Notes under the pieces: generated by a model
Database searches by the model: none
Seen by the model: only the letters and a program-made list of their open reading frames with translations
Told to the model about the DNA's origin: nothing
From: Bradyrhizobium canariense
GTDB lineage: Bacteria > Pseudomonadota > Alphaproteobacteria > Rhizobiales > Xanthobacteraceae
Assembly: GCF_018130465.1 (NCBI RefSeq)
Contig: NZ_JAFCKJ010000001.1
Coordinates: 434,001-498,000, forward strand
Direction of reading: 5' to 3'
DNA: 64,000 nt
Shown: positions 51,858-60,604 of the stretch, piece after piece
Numbering within the stretch: the first letter of the stretch is position 1
How the letters are laid out: the number at the start of each line of letters is the position of its first letter
Translations under genes and position numbers: made by a program

Positions 51858-52646
51858 ATGACCCAAATTGATCATCAGGTTCATCCCATCGGCCCGGAGG
51901 TTGCGGGCTCACGCATTTTCAAGTTCGTCGCCTTTCTGTACGGAATTGCGGCGTATCTCGTGTTTTTCGTCACCATTCTCTACGCCATCGGCTTCGTCAT
52001 GGGGCTGGTGGTGCCGAAGACCATCGACACCGGAACCGACACGCCGGCGGCCGAGGCCGTCATCATCAATCTGCTCCTGATGGCCCTGTTCGCGGTCCAG
52101 CACAGCGTGATGGCGCGCCGGCAATTCAAGGCTTGGTGGACGCAGTACGTCCCCAAGCCGGTCGAGCGCAGCACCTATGTGCTGTTCGCGAGCCTCTCAT
52201 TGCTCCTCCTGTTCTGGCAGTGGCGTCCGCTGCCCACGGTCATATGGGACGTCGCGAACCCGGATCTCGCTGTGACGATCGTCACGCTGTCGCTGGTGGG
52301 CTGGGTGCTCGTGTTCACCTCGACCTTCATCATCAATCACTTCGAGCTGTTCGGATTGCATCAGGTGACCAATCATCTCGTCGGCAAGGAGGCATCGCCG
52401 CCGCGATTCAAGACGCCGCTGCTCTACAAGTTCGTCCGTCATCCGATCTATCTCGGCTTCATCATCGCGTTCTGGGCGGCGCCGGTCATGACCGCAGGCC
52501 ATCTGCTGTTCGCCGCCGTGACCACGCTCTACATCTTCGTCGGCATCGCGCTGGAGGAGCACGACCTCATCGATCTCTTCGGCGACGAGTACCGGCAGTA
52601 CAAACAACGGGTGTCGATGCTTATTCCCTGGCGCAAGTCGGTATAG
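51858..52646 (+). CDS. mddA: Methanethiol S-methyltransferase-like membrane protein (MddA family)
   Basis: Integral membrane methyltransferase of 262 residues in the isoprenylcysteine-methyltransferase/NnrU-like superfamily; the MddA branch makes dimethylsulfide from methanethiol using SAM, and B. diazoefficiens is known to carry mddA homologues. Five to six helices are visible (FKFVAFLYGIAAYLVFFVTI, AEAVIINLLLMALFAVQHSV), then the SAM-binding C-terminal motif YKFVRHPIYLGFIIAFWA and the acidic EEHDLIDLFGDEYRQYKQRV. ATG at 51858 follows CGGAG. The substrate assignment rests on family resemblance only; other volatile thiols are possible. Divergent from regulator copy 1. Confidence 0.78.
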   Translation: MTQIDHQVHPIGPEVAGSRIFKFVAFLYGIAAYLVFFVTILYAIGFVMGLVVPKTIDTGTDTPAAEAVIINLLLMALFAVQHSVMARRQFKAWWTQYVPKPVERSTYVLFASLSLLLLFWQWRPLPTVIWDVANPDLAVTIVTLSLVGWVLVFTSTFIINHFELFGLHQVTNHLVGKEASPPRFKTPLLYKFVRHPIYLGFIIAFWAAPVMTAGHLLFAAVTTLYIFVGIALEEHDLIDLFGDEYRQYKQRVSMLIPWRKSV

Positions 52647-52767
52647 CTCGCGCGTCTTTCCGTCGCGTCCGCCGAAAGGAGGACGCGCGGCCGCGCCGAG
52701 GCGCGTAACGGATCTTGCCGGACCCAACCTTCAACGTTTCTCGGGGTGAATCCCCCTCACCCCGACG

Positions 52768-52821
52768 CCTCTCCCCGCATCCTTTTTTGCCGAGTTATCG
52801 GCCATCAGGAGCGGGGAGAGG
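52768..52821. repeat. Palindromic repeat (CTCTCCCCGC family)
   Basis: CCTCTCCCCGC (52768-52778) pairs with GCGGGGAGAGG (52811-52821), an 11-bp stem with a 32-nt loop that includes a CTTTTTTG run. It shares its core with the elements at 45109 and 53284. It lies between mddA and the GFA gene. Confidence 0.8.
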
Positions 52822-52852
52822 AATTCAAACCTTCATCAACGGAGACGACCCA

Positions 52853-53275
52853 ATGAAACATGTCGGAAACTGCTTCTGTGGCGCGGTCACGATCGAGGTC
52901 ACAGGCGCGCCGGAGGCGATGGGCTATTGCCATTGCCGCTCATGCCGCTCCTGGTCAGGTGGTCCGGTGAACGCCTTCAGCCTGTGGAAGCCCGAAGCCG
53001 TGCGCATCACCGAAGGTGCCGAGAACGTCGAGACCTTCATCAAGACGCCGCTCAGCCAGCGCAAATATTGCCGGAAGTGCGGCGGCCATCTCATGACGAA
53101 CCATCCGCCGCTCAGCCTGGTCGACGTCTTCACCGCCACCATCCCCACGCTCGCGTTCGCGCCCGGCGTCCACGTCAATTACGCCGAGACGGTGCTGCCG
53201 ATGCGCGACGGCCTGCCCAAGCTCAAGGACTTTCCGGCCGAGTTCGGCGGCAGCGGGGAGATGATGCAGGAATAG
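52853..53275 (+). CDS. GFA-family (glutathione-dependent formaldehyde-activating-like) protein
   Basis: Zinc-binding protein of 140 residues of the GFA/CENP-V family. The zinc ligands occur in CFCGAVTIEVTG, MGYCHCRSCRSWSGGPVNAF and YCRKCGGHLMTNH. Family members were proposed to help formaldehyde react with glutathione, a role now doubted; most have no proven function. ATG follows GGAG with 8-nt spacing. It is downstream of the methyltransferase gene, separated by a repeat, and convergent with regulator copy 2. Confidence 0.9.
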   Translation: MKHVGNCFCGAVTIEVTGAPEAMGYCHCRSCRSWSGGPVNAFSLWKPEAVRITEGAENVETFIKTPLSQRKYCRKCGGHLMTNHPPLSLVDVFTATIPTLAFAPGVHVNYAETVLPMRDGLPKLKDFPAEFGGSGEMMQE

Positions 53276-53283
53276 CGGCGCCC

Positions 53284-53314
53284 CTCTCCTCTCCCCGCCA
53301 GCGGGAGAGGAGAG
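53284..53314. terminator. Bidirectional stem-loop between convergent genes
   Basis: CTCTCCTCTCCCCGC pairs with GCGGGAGAGGAGAG around a CA loop with one bulged base; about 14 bp. It lies between the GFA stop (53275) and the stop of regulator copy 2 (53320) and can serve both strands. Belongs to the CTCTCCCCGC repeat family. Confidence 0.6.
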
Positions 53315-53319
53315 ATTCG

Positions 53320-54879
53320 CTACCTCATCCCCGCGCGCCGCAATCCCTCGAGGTAATGCTCGCGATCCTCTTCCCGCAGCATCGGCAGCTCGCGCGTGAT
53401 CCAGGCGAGCGAGATGCCGGGTTGGGCGCGGCGCAAGCCTTCCAGGGCGGAAGCCGAGAGCGCGAGATCCCCTGACATTCCGGCGGCGGCCGTCAGCACG
53501 CGATGCGCGCCGACGAAATCGGCGCGCTGCCGCATCGACTCGCGCGCCATTTGTGCGGCTCCTTCGTAATCGCGGCCGATGAACCGGGCATAGGCCGCAA
53601 CGCCGCAATAGATCGCCGCGAGCGGGTCACGCGGGCTCAGCCGCAGCGCGCGGCGCGCGGCGACATCGCCGTTCTGCCATCGTCCCGCGTAGCACAGCGT
53701 CACGCCGTAGAAGGCGTGCGCCATCGCAAAGTTCGGATTGAGATTCAGCGCCAGCTCGAATTCCGCCAGCGCGTCGTCGAAGCGGCGGCGGAACAGATAA
53801 GCATAAGCGAGACCGTGATGAGCCCAGGCATCGTCACGATCGGCCTCCACCGCCGCGAGCGCCGCGCGCTCGGCGACCGGCAGGGTCGCGGCCATGTCGG
53901 CCCAGCCCATATGCGCGCCGAAGATGTGGCTGGTCGCGAGCAGGCCGAGTGCCTTGCCATAGGCGGGATCGAGCGCGACGGCCTTCTCGAGCAGTCCTTG
54001 CGCGGCGGCATTGTCCTCGCGGGTGATTCGCCAGTAATGCGACAATGCGCGCATCACGAGGTCCCAGGCATCCAGGCTTCCCGGCGGCTTCTGCTGGGCG
54101 CGAAAACTCTCGGCGGCATAGAGCTGCGGCTCGATCGCGGCGACGATCGCCTCGGTGATCTCGTCCTGCACGGCGAAGATGTCGGCAAGCTCGCGGTCGT
54201 ACCGTTCGGCCCAGAGATGGCTGCCGGTCGAGACGTCGTTGAGCTGTGCGGAGATACGCACGCGATCGCCGCTCCTCCGCACGCTGCCTTCGAGCACATA
54301 GCGCACGCCGAGCTCTCGCGCGACCTCGTTCATGTGTACCGCGCGGCCCTTGTAGACGAAGGAGGAGTTGCGCGCGACGACGAAGAACCAGCGCAACTTC
54401 GACAGCGCGGTGATGATGTCCTCGCTGATCCCGTCGGAGAAATAATCCTGCTCGCGGTCGCCGCTCATGTTGGTGAAGGGCAGCACCGCGATCGCCGGTC
54501 GGTCCGGCAGCGGCAGCGAGGCCTGCAGAAGCTTTGCTCCGAAATCGGATTCCGGCGCGGTCGCCCCACGCTTGGTTTCGACGTCGCCGACGAAACGAAA
54601 ACCCTTGCGCGAAATGGTGCGGATCAGCGCCTGGCTCGCGCCGCTGTCTCCGACCGCCTTGCGTGCCGCATTGATCCGGCTGGTCAGAGTGGATTCGGAG
54701 ACGCTACGCCCGTGCCAGATCTTGTCGATCAGCTCGTCCTTGCTGACCACCCGGTCGCGGTTCTCCATGAGGTGGACGACGAGATCGAAGACCTGCGGCT
54801 CCACGGCAACGGGAACCTGCTCGCGGCTCAGCTCGCGCAAGTCGGTATCGAGCAGGTGATCCCGGAACAGAAACTGCAC
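53320..54879 (-). CDS. CadC-like winged-helix TPR regulator, copy 2
   Basis: Regulator of 519 residues, a clear paralogue of the one at 50161 along its whole length. The winged helix reads VEPQVFDLVVHLMENRDRVV, SKDELIDKIWHGRSVSESTL and LIRTISRKGFRFVGDV; the central module has AIAVLPFTNMSGDREQDYFS, DGISEDIITALSKLRWFFVV and GVRYVLEGSVRRSGDRVRIS, then TPRs (DALAEFELALNLNPNFAMAH). Differences concentrate in the linker after the winged helix (about 100-130), as expected if the DNA or effector partner changed. Upstream lies GAAATC-aaaacc-GATTTC (54919-54936), a possible self-operator; the direct repeats of copy 1 are not clearly present. Confidence 0.9.
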   Translation of the reverse strand: MQFLFRDHLLDTDLRELSREQVPVAVEPQVFDLVVHLMENRDRVVSKDELIDKIWHGRSVSESTLTSRINAARKAVGDSGASQALIRTISRKGFRFVGDVETKRGATAPESDFGAKLLQASLPLPDRPAIAVLPFTNMSGDREQDYFSDGISEDIITALSKLRWFFVVARNSSFVYKGRAVHMNEVARELGVRYVLEGSVRRSGDRVRISAQLNDVSTGSHLWAERYDRELADIFAVQDEITEAIVAAIEPQLYAAESFRAQQKPPGSLDAWDLVMRALSHYWRITREDNAAAQGLLEKAVALDPAYGKALGLLATSHIFGAHMGWADMAATLPVAERAALAAVEADRDDAWAHHGLAYAYLFRRRFDDALAEFELALNLNPNFAMAHAFYGVTLCYAGRWQNGDVAARRALRLSPRDPLAAIYCGVAAYARFIGRDYEGAAQMARESMRQRADFVGAHRVLTAAAGMSGDLALSASALEGLRRAQPGISLAWITRELPMLREEDREHYLEGLRRAGMR

Positions 54880-55354
54880 GTCGAAAACTCAGACCTCACG
54901 ACGACATCTGGCAATAATGAAATCAAAACCGATTTCGACTGGGGTCTGTAAGTCCGCCGAGGGGCCTGCCCGGTTCACCACGATCGCGTGATGGCAGCCA
55001 TGCCATTTGCGGGGAGGAATGCAGCCTGAATTAGAATAAGGCGGTTTTGGCCGGATTGTCGCGGGCGACGCGCTGAATCCGATATTGCCGTCAGCGCAAT
55101 CTATCACCGTCATCCTGAGGCGCCGTAGCGGAGCGGAGGCCTCGAAGGATAGACGGCCCGGCTGCATCCCGGCCATTCATCCTTCGAGGCTCCGCGTGCG
55201 CTGCTTCGCGTCGCACGGGGAGCACCTCAGGATGACGGAGGCGACAGTTTGGACGTCTGAATGTCTGACGAGCGGTGAATGTCCATTGCCGAACAGCTCC
55301 GTGTGCGTAAGCTGCCCACACAAAACACAAAACACAAACGACGAAGAAACGCTC
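54880..55354. other. Spacer with an operator-like palindrome and a long nested repeat
   Basis: About 475 bp between divergent regulator copy 2 and the lyase gene. It holds the inverted repeat GAAATC-aaaacc-GATTTC (54919-54936) and the nested repeat at 55107-55238, then an AC-rich stretch (55316-55340) just before the lyase start. No gene is supported here. Confidence 0.55.
55107..55238. repeat. Nested palindromic repeat upstream of lyase gene
   Basis: Outer arms CCGTCATCCTGAGG (55107-55120) and CCTCAGGATGACGG (55225-55238) are perfect complements; inner arms GCCTCGAAGGAT (55139-55150) and ATCCTTCGAGGC (55179-55190) are too. The whole unit matches a repeat common in Bradyrhizobium spacers and yields spurious proteins when translated. 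Confidence 0.88.
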
Positions 55355-56716
55355 ATGCCCGCTTTTCACGCCTCGACCACCGTGCTCGATTCCATGCTGT
55401 TCCGCGATGCCTTCGGCACGCCGCAGATGCGGGAGGTGTTTTCCGACGTCGCGACGGTCGCGCGCTATGCCGAGGTCGAGGTGGCGCTGGCGAAGGCGGA
55501 AGCGAAGTGCGGGGTGATCCCGCAGGATGCCGCCGATCAGATCGCGGCGCGGACCGATGTTGCCGCGCTCGATTTCGATCTGCTGCGGGAGGAGACCGAT
55601 GTCGTCGGCTATCCGATCCTGCCCCTGGTGCATCAGATGGTGAAGCAATGCGGCGATGCCGGCCGTTATGTGCATTGGGGTGCGACCACGCAGGACGTCA
55701 TGGACACCGCCGTGGTGCTGCAACTGCGCGCCGGGCTCGAGATCGTCGAACAGGACATCGCCGCGCTGCGGAAAATCCTCGCCGACCTCTCGAAGCGCTA
55801 CCGCGACACGCCGATGGCGGGCCGCACCCATCTCCAGCAGGCGCTGCCGGTCACCTTCGGCTACAAGACCGCGATCTGGCTCGCGATGTTCGACCGCCAC
55901 GCCGAGCGTCTGGCACAACTGAAGCCGCGCGTCCTGGTCGGCCAGTTCGCCGGCGCCGCCGGCACGCTGGCCTCGCTCGGCGACAAGGGTTTCGAGGTGC
56001 AGGAAGCGCTCTGCGCCGAACTGAGGCTCGGCGTTCCCGTCTCGACCTGGCACGTCGCACGCGACGGTTTTGCCGAGGCCGTGAATTTCCTGGCGCTGGT
56101 CACCGGCTCGCTCGGCAAGATCGCGCTCGACATCATGATCATGGCCTCGACCGAATTCGCCGAGGTCTACGAGCCCTTCGTCAAGGGGCGCGGCGCCTCC
56201 TCGACCATGCCGCAGAAGCGCAACCCGATCTCCTCGGAACTGATGCTCGCGGCGTCCAAGGCGGTGCGCCAGCACGCCGGCCTGATGCTGGATGCCATGG
56301 TGCAGGATTTCGAACGCGCCACCGGGCCCTGGCATGCCGAATGGATGGCGATCCCCGAAAGCTTCGTGCTGACCGCCGGCGCCTTGCATCAGGCGAAGTT
56401 CGCGCTCGCCGGCCTTATCGTGGACGAAAGCAAGATGAACGAGAATCTCGGCATCAGCCGTGGTCTGATCGTGGCCGAGGCAGTCATGATGGGACTCGCG
56501 CCGCAGATCGGGCGGCAGGAGGCGCATGACGTGGTCTATGATGCCTGCCGGCTCGCCAATGAGAAAGGTCTTACACTGGCGGACGCGCTGTCGTCCGATG
56601 CCCGCGTCTCTGTCAGAATCGACCGTGCCACGATCGAGGCGCTGACATCACCGAAAAATTACCTCGGCCTTGCTCCCGCCATGGTCGACCGGGTGCTGAA
56701 ATCGGCAACGCGTTGA
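55355..56716 (+). CDS. Fumarase/aspartase-superfamily lyase (adenylosuccinate lyase / PcaB-like)
   Basis: Lyase of 453 residues that eliminates across a carbon bond of a fumarate-like group. The superfamily signature is GRGASSTMPQKRNPISSELM, and other conserved blocks are YVHWGATTQDVMDTAVVLQL and GRTHLQQALPVTFGYKTAIW. Length and the N-terminal region (STTVLDSMLFRDAFGTPQMR) fit 3-carboxy-cis,cis-muconate cycloisomerase/adenylosuccinate-lyase-like proteins, but no pca gene is adjacent and I cannot choose between these. ATG at 55355 lies well past the repeat; longer readings run through it. It is 112 bp ahead of the M29 aminopeptidase gene. Confidence 0.85.
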   Translation: MPAFHASTTVLDSMLFRDAFGTPQMREVFSDVATVARYAEVEVALAKAEAKCGVIPQDAADQIAARTDVAALDFDLLREETDVVGYPILPLVHQMVKQCGDAGRYVHWGATTQDVMDTAVVLQLRAGLEIVEQDIAALRKILADLSKRYRDTPMAGRTHLQQALPVTFGYKTAIWLAMFDRHAERLAQLKPRVLVGQFAGAAGTLASLGDKGFEVQEALCAELRLGVPVSTWHVARDGFAEAVNFLALVTGSLGKIALDIMIMASTEFAEVYEPFVKGRGASSTMPQKRNPISSELMLAASKAVRQHAGLMLDAMVQDFERATGPWHAEWMAIPESFVLTAGALHQAKFALAGLIVDESKMNENLGISRGLIVAEAVMMGLAPQIGRQEAHDVVYDACRLANEKGLTLADALSSDARVSVRIDRATIEALTSPKNYLGLAPAMVDRVLKSATR

Positions 56717-56828
56717 AAACCAAAATGCGCGAAACTGCGTATCTTGGGGTGTCGCAAGGCACTCGCGCACTTGTGTCTCCCGATGCTAGACTTAGATTGA
56801 GCGAGAGACGTTCGGCAGAGGATCCGGC

Positions 56829-58085
56829 ATGACTGATCAACGCATCACCTCCACTCCCATCGATCCCGTGAAGCTCGACCGGCTGGCCGAGGTGGCGGTG
56901 AAGGTGGGCCTGGGCTTGCGGCCGGGCCAGGATCTGCTCTTGACGGCGCCTGCGATCGCGTTGCCGCTGGTGCGGCGGATCGCCGTGCATGCCTACAAGG
57001 CCGGCGCCGGCATCGTGACGCCGATACTCTCCGACGAAGAGATGACGCTGGCGCGCTACCGCCACGGCCAGGACAACAGCTTCGATCGCGCCGCCAACTG
57101 GCTCTATGAGGGTATGGCCAAGGCATTCTCGGAGAACACCGCGCGGCTCGCCATCGTCGGCGACAATCCAATGCTGTTGTCGGGCGAAAACGCTTCCAAG
57201 GTCGCGCGCGCGAGCAAGGCCAATTCCATCGCCTATCAGCCGGCGTTGGAAAAAATCGTCAATTTCGACACCAACTGGAACATCATAGCCTATCCGAGCG
57301 CAGCTTGGGCCAAGCTGGTGTTTCCCAACGATCAGGAAGAGGTTGCGATCGGCAAGCTCGCGGATGCGATCTTCGCGGCGTCCCGCGTCGATCGCGAGGA
57401 CGCGCCGGCCAATTGGGCAAGTCATAATGCGGTGCTGCGCGAGCGCACCAATTGGCTCAATGGCCAGCGTTTCCGCGCGCTGCAATATTCAGGTCCCGGC
57501 ACCGATCTTACCATTGGTCTCGCCGACGGCCATGAATGGGAAGGCGGCGCCTCGCTCGCCAAGAATGGCATCAGCTGCAACGCCAACATCCCTACGGAAG
57601 AAGTGTTCACCACGCCGCATTGCCGGCGGGTCTACGGCCATGTCGTAAGTTCGAAGCCGCTGTCCTACCAGGGCACGCTGATCGACAACATCGCAGTGCG
57701 TTTCGAGGACGGCAGGATCGTCGACGCCAAGGCCTCGCGCGGTGCGGAGGTGCTGAACAAGGTGCTGGACACCGACGAGGGCGCGCGGCGTCTCGGCGAA
57801 GTGGCGCTGGTGCCGCATTCCTCGCCGATCTCGCAGAGCGGGCTGTTGTTCTACAATACGCTGTTCGACGAGAACGCGGCCTCGCACATCGCGCTCGGCC
57901 AGTGCTATTCGAAGTGCTTCGTCAACGGCGCGCAGCTCACGCCGCAGCAGATCGCGGCGCAAGGCGGCAACCAGAGCCTGATCCATATCGACTGGATGAT
58001 CGGCTCGGCCGAGACCGACATCGACGGCATTCTGGCCGACGGCAGCAAAGTGCCGGTGTTTCGCAAGGGCGAATGGGCGAAGTAA
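56829..58085 (+). CDS. M29-family aminopeptidase
   Basis: Metal-dependent aminopeptidase of 418 residues (thermophilic aminopeptidase T/AmpS family). Conserved blocks are SGPGTDLTIGLADGHEWEGG, CNANIPTEEVFTTPHCRRVY (two Glu and one His ligands), NTLFDENAASHIALGQCYSK and SLIHIDWMIGSAETDIDGIL. It cleaves N-terminal amino acids from peptides in the cytoplasm. Start at ATG 56829, preceded by GAGGATCCGGC. Its upstream neighbour is the lyase gene; whether they share an operon is unclear. Convergent with the SMI1-like gene, whose stop directly follows (58086). Confidence 0.93.
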   Translation: MTDQRITSTPIDPVKLDRLAEVAVKVGLGLRPGQDLLLTAPAIALPLVRRIAVHAYKAGAGIVTPILSDEEMTLARYRHGQDNSFDRAANWLYEGMAKAFSENTARLAIVGDNPMLLSGENASKVARASKANSIAYQPALEKIVNFDTNWNIIAYPSAAWAKLVFPNDQEEVAIGKLADAIFAASRVDREDAPANWASHNAVLRERTNWLNGQRFRALQYSGPGTDLTIGLADGHEWEGGASLAKNGISCNANIPTEEVFTTPHCRRVYGHVVSSKPLSYQGTLIDNIAVRFEDGRIVDAKASRGAEVLNKVLDTDEGARRLGEVALVPHSSPISQSGLLFYNTLFDENAASHIALGQCYSKCFVNGAQLTPQQIAAQGGNQSLIHIDWMIGSAETDIDGILADGSKVPVFRKGEWAK

Positions 58086-58640
58086 CTATGCCGCCGCGTC
58101 GCGCAGCATTGGGTTGTTGTCGATGTTGAAGCGGTTGAACAGCGTCGTGAACGGGCTGCCGTCGGTGGCCCGCACGATGGCGTCGGAGGTCGCCACCGCG
58201 TCGTAGAGCGTGCCGACCGGATCATTCGCCTCGGGCAGGTCGAGGCCCCTGCGGATTTGCTCGCGGGCCTCGTTGACGTCGTCCTCTCCGTCGAGTGTCG
58301 CCTCCAGCGCATCCGCGGCCCGCCGCATCTGATGGAGGTCACCGCCGGCGGAAAATTTGAGGATGTCGAGCCAATAGGGGCGCGCCACGACGAGGTTGAC
58401 GAAAGCCTCGAAACTCTCCGCGATAATTCCCGCGCGGCCTTCCGATGAGACGTAGAGCACATTCTGAGACGGCAGCAGCACGAACGCCCCGCCGGAGCCG
58501 TCACTGCCGATCTGCCGGGGGCTCTCGATGCCGTCGACGGTGAACCAGGGCTCCTCTTCGGTTGCGAAGGAGAGATCGAGGCTGCCGAGCCAGGCGACGA
58601 TCTCGCCTTGAGCTGCGAGAACCTCCGGGGTGAGCGGCAT
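58086..58640 (-). CDS. Hypothetical protein (possible SMI1/KNR4-like)
   Basis: Protein of about 184 residues starting MPLTPEVLAAQGEIVAWLGS. The pattern of an early helix and then PWFTVDGIESPRQIGSDGSG with GAFVLLPSQNVLYVSSEGRA is reminiscent of SMI1/KNR4/SUKH immunity-like proteins; the match is weak and no partner toxin is adjacent. There is no signal or membrane segment. ATG at 58640 follows AAGGAGCC at 9-nt spacing. I give no function. Confidence 0.7.
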   Translation of the reverse strand: MPLTPEVLAAQGEIVAWLGSLDLSFATEEEPWFTVDGIESPRQIGSDGSGGAFVLLPSQNVLYVSSEGRAGIIAESFEAFVNLVVARPYWLDILKFSAGGDLHQMRRAADALEATLDGEDDVNEAREQIRRGLDLPEANDPVGTLYDAVATSDAIVRATDGSPFTTLFNRFNIDNNPMLRDAAA

Positions 58641-58877
58641 CGGTGTGGCTCCTTTCAGATAGCTTCGCGCACTTTGTCGCACCCCGGAAAAGAAGGGATC
58701 ATGTGCACGAAATTGCAGGGAAATTGCGACGTTAACCGCTTTGCGTCTGCAACTTGCGGCTGATTGTCGGGCCCTGCGTAAGAAAGAATTAAAAACCGGC
58801 CACTAGCGTTCCCGCCATCTTTCGAAACAATCCGGGCCCAGACCCGGCCGGTCATATTATATCCCCTGGGGAAACAG

Positions 58878-59333
58878 ATGTCGCGAACATTGATTGAAAT
58901 CAGTAGTTGCAATGTGGATCTCGAGCTGCGGCCGATCGAGCCGTCCTGGATCATCGAAGGCAATCCGGTGTCACGCTCGCACATCCTGTCCACCAGCGCC
59001 GACGGCACCGCTTCGACCATCATCTGGGCCTGCACCGAAGGGCGTTTCAACTGGTACTACGATATCGACGAGACGATCATGATCATGGAAGGATCGATCG
59101 TGCTCGAAAGCGACGGCATGCCGCCGAAGCGCTACGGCCCGGGCGACGTCATTTTCTTCCGCGACGGCGCGCATGCCAAATGGCATGTCGAAGGCCACGT
59201 CAAGAAGATCGCCTTCTGCCGCAAGACCAATCCGGTGATGATCGGCTTCCTGATCCGCGTCGTCAACAGGCTCAAGCGGATGTTCGTCTCCGCCGGCGAG
59301 CGCCGCCCGGCCTCGCTGATGGGTGCCGGTTAG
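58878..59333 (+). CDS. Cupin-domain protein
   Basis: Small cupin of 151 residues. The beta-barrel core reads GRFNWYYDIDETIMIMEGSI then VLESDGMPPKRYGPGDVIFF and RDGAHAKWHVEGHVKKIAF, matching the two cupin motifs of the DUF861/EutQ-like group, although the first-motif histidines are largely replaced (YYDIDETIMIMEG), so metal binding is uncertain. The C-terminus is a basic tail. It is free-standing and followed by a good terminator. Function unknown. Confidence 0.85.
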   Translation: MSRTLIEISSCNVDLELRPIEPSWIIEGNPVSRSHILSTSADGTASTIIWACTEGRFNWYYDIDETIMIMEGSIVLESDGMPPKRYGPGDVIFFRDGAHAKWHVEGHVKKIAFCRKTNPVMIGFLIRVVNRLKRMFVSAGERRPASLMGAG

Positions 59334-59377
59334 AGTTCAAACAGTTTCAAGGACGCTTCCCAGCGGCCACGACGGAA

Positions 59378-59410
59378 GAGGGGTCGGGATCAACATCCCG
59401 GCCCCTTTTC
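59378..59410 (+). terminator. Rho-independent terminator after the cupin gene
   Basis: AGGGGTCGGGAT pairs with ATCCCGGCCCC across a 4-nt CAAC loop, followed by TTTTCTC. It ends the cupin transcript and may also act on the convergent amidohydrolase gene. Confidence 0.85.
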
Positions 59411-59432
59411 TCGTCACGACGGCAAACTTTTT

Positions 59433-60482
59433 TCAAGGCAGGTCGAGCCGGTAGAAATTGCTCGCGGTCTGGGAGAACAACGCCGTCTTCTCGGTCTCGC
59501 TCAAGGGCGCTGCGATGCGCTTGAAGGCGTTGAAGATCACCTGGTAGCTGCACTGGCCCTTGTCCGGCGGGAAATTGCTCTCGAACATCGCGCGCTGGGG
59601 TCCAAACGCCTCGATGCAGGTCTCGACGTAAGGCCGCCACGCCGCGGCGAGCTCCTCGGATGACGGCGGCCGCTCGCGCAAATGGAAGTCGTAGCCGAGC
59701 AGGCACATCGCGAGCCCGCCGAGCTTCACCACCACGTTCTCGCATCTGGCGATCTCCTGGATCGAGGCGCGCCATTGCGGAAACACCTCCTCGCGTCGCC
59801 CGGCAAAGCGGCCGATTCCGGCCGGGCCGCCGCAATGGTCGAGCACGATCCTGGTGTCGGGAAATGCTCGGGCGAGTTCAGTCAGCTCGCCGATCTGCGG
59901 ATGGAACAGCCAGGCGTCGAAGCTCAGGTTGAGCCGCGCGAGACAGGCGAAGCCCTGGCGGAAGGTCGGGTCCTGCAACAATCCCTTCGGCCGGCTCGCA
60001 TACATGCCGGCGACAGCAGAATCCTGGTCCCAGGCCGAGGAATGCCGGATGCCGCGGAAGCGACCGTTGCCCGCCGCGATCTCGGCCTCCAGCACCGGTT
60101 TTGCGGCATCGCCGAGCAGCAGATTGACGTGGCTGACGATGCCGGCGCAGATCGCGGCCTTGCCGTAACCGCCGCTGGCGCTCATCGCGGCGACGCCGTT
60201 GGCGAACTCGACCTCGCCGACAGGCCGGAACGCTTCGGGCCCGTGCGCACGATACATCGAGCGGCAGTCGACATAGACGGTCGCGGTGATGTTGTGGCCG
60301 GAGGCGATATCGGCCGCCATCTCCTCTATCAGATAGCGGTGCCCGCGATTCCAGAGATGGTGATGAGGATCGACGATCGGCCGCAAGGGATCGATGATCT
60401 CCTCCTGATGCAGCGCGAGCCAGTCCTCGCGCGGCTCGACGAATAGCCCGCTCGTATTGGCGGGCAGACCGCTTGCAGCCAT
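59433..60482 (-). CDS. Amidohydrolase family 2 (TIM-barrel metal-dependent hydrolase)
   Basis: Metal-dependent hydrolase of 349 residues. The metal-binding motif is PIVDPHHHLWNRGHRYLIEE near residue 40, followed by HVNLLLGDAAKPVLEAEIAA and the barrel strands IVLDHCGGPAG and VVKLGGLAM, with the C-terminal motif AMFESNFPPDKGQ. The family includes lactonases, 2-pyrone-4,6-dicarboxylate hydrolase and amino-carboxymuconate decarboxylases. Start MAASGLPANTSGLFVEPRED. No neighbour fixes the substrate. Confidence 0.9.
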   Translation of the reverse strand: MAASGLPANTSGLFVEPREDWLALHQEEIIDPLRPIVDPHHHLWNRGHRYLIEEMAADIASGHNITATVYVDCRSMYRAHGPEAFRPVGEVEFANGVAAMSASGGYGKAAICAGIVSHVNLLLGDAAKPVLEAEIAAGNGRFRGIRHSSAWDQDSAVAGMYASRPKGLLQDPTFRQGFACLARLNLSFDAWLFHPQIGELTELARAFPDTRIVLDHCGGPAGIGRFAGRREEVFPQWRASIQEIARCENVVVKLGGLAMCLLGYDFHLRERPPSSEELAAAWRPYVETCIEAFGPQRAMFESNFPPDKGQCSYQVIFNAFKRIAAPLSETEKTALFSQTASNFYRLDLP

Positions 60483-60604
60483 CGGCGTTCGCTCCCTTTA
60501 TGCATGCTTCTTGGGCTGGGAGCCTAGCACCTCGTCCTCGGACGCGGCAGCGCGCGTTGCGCAACCGCCCCCGTCATCGCGGGCACAGCGACGGCGTCGT
60601 CAAC

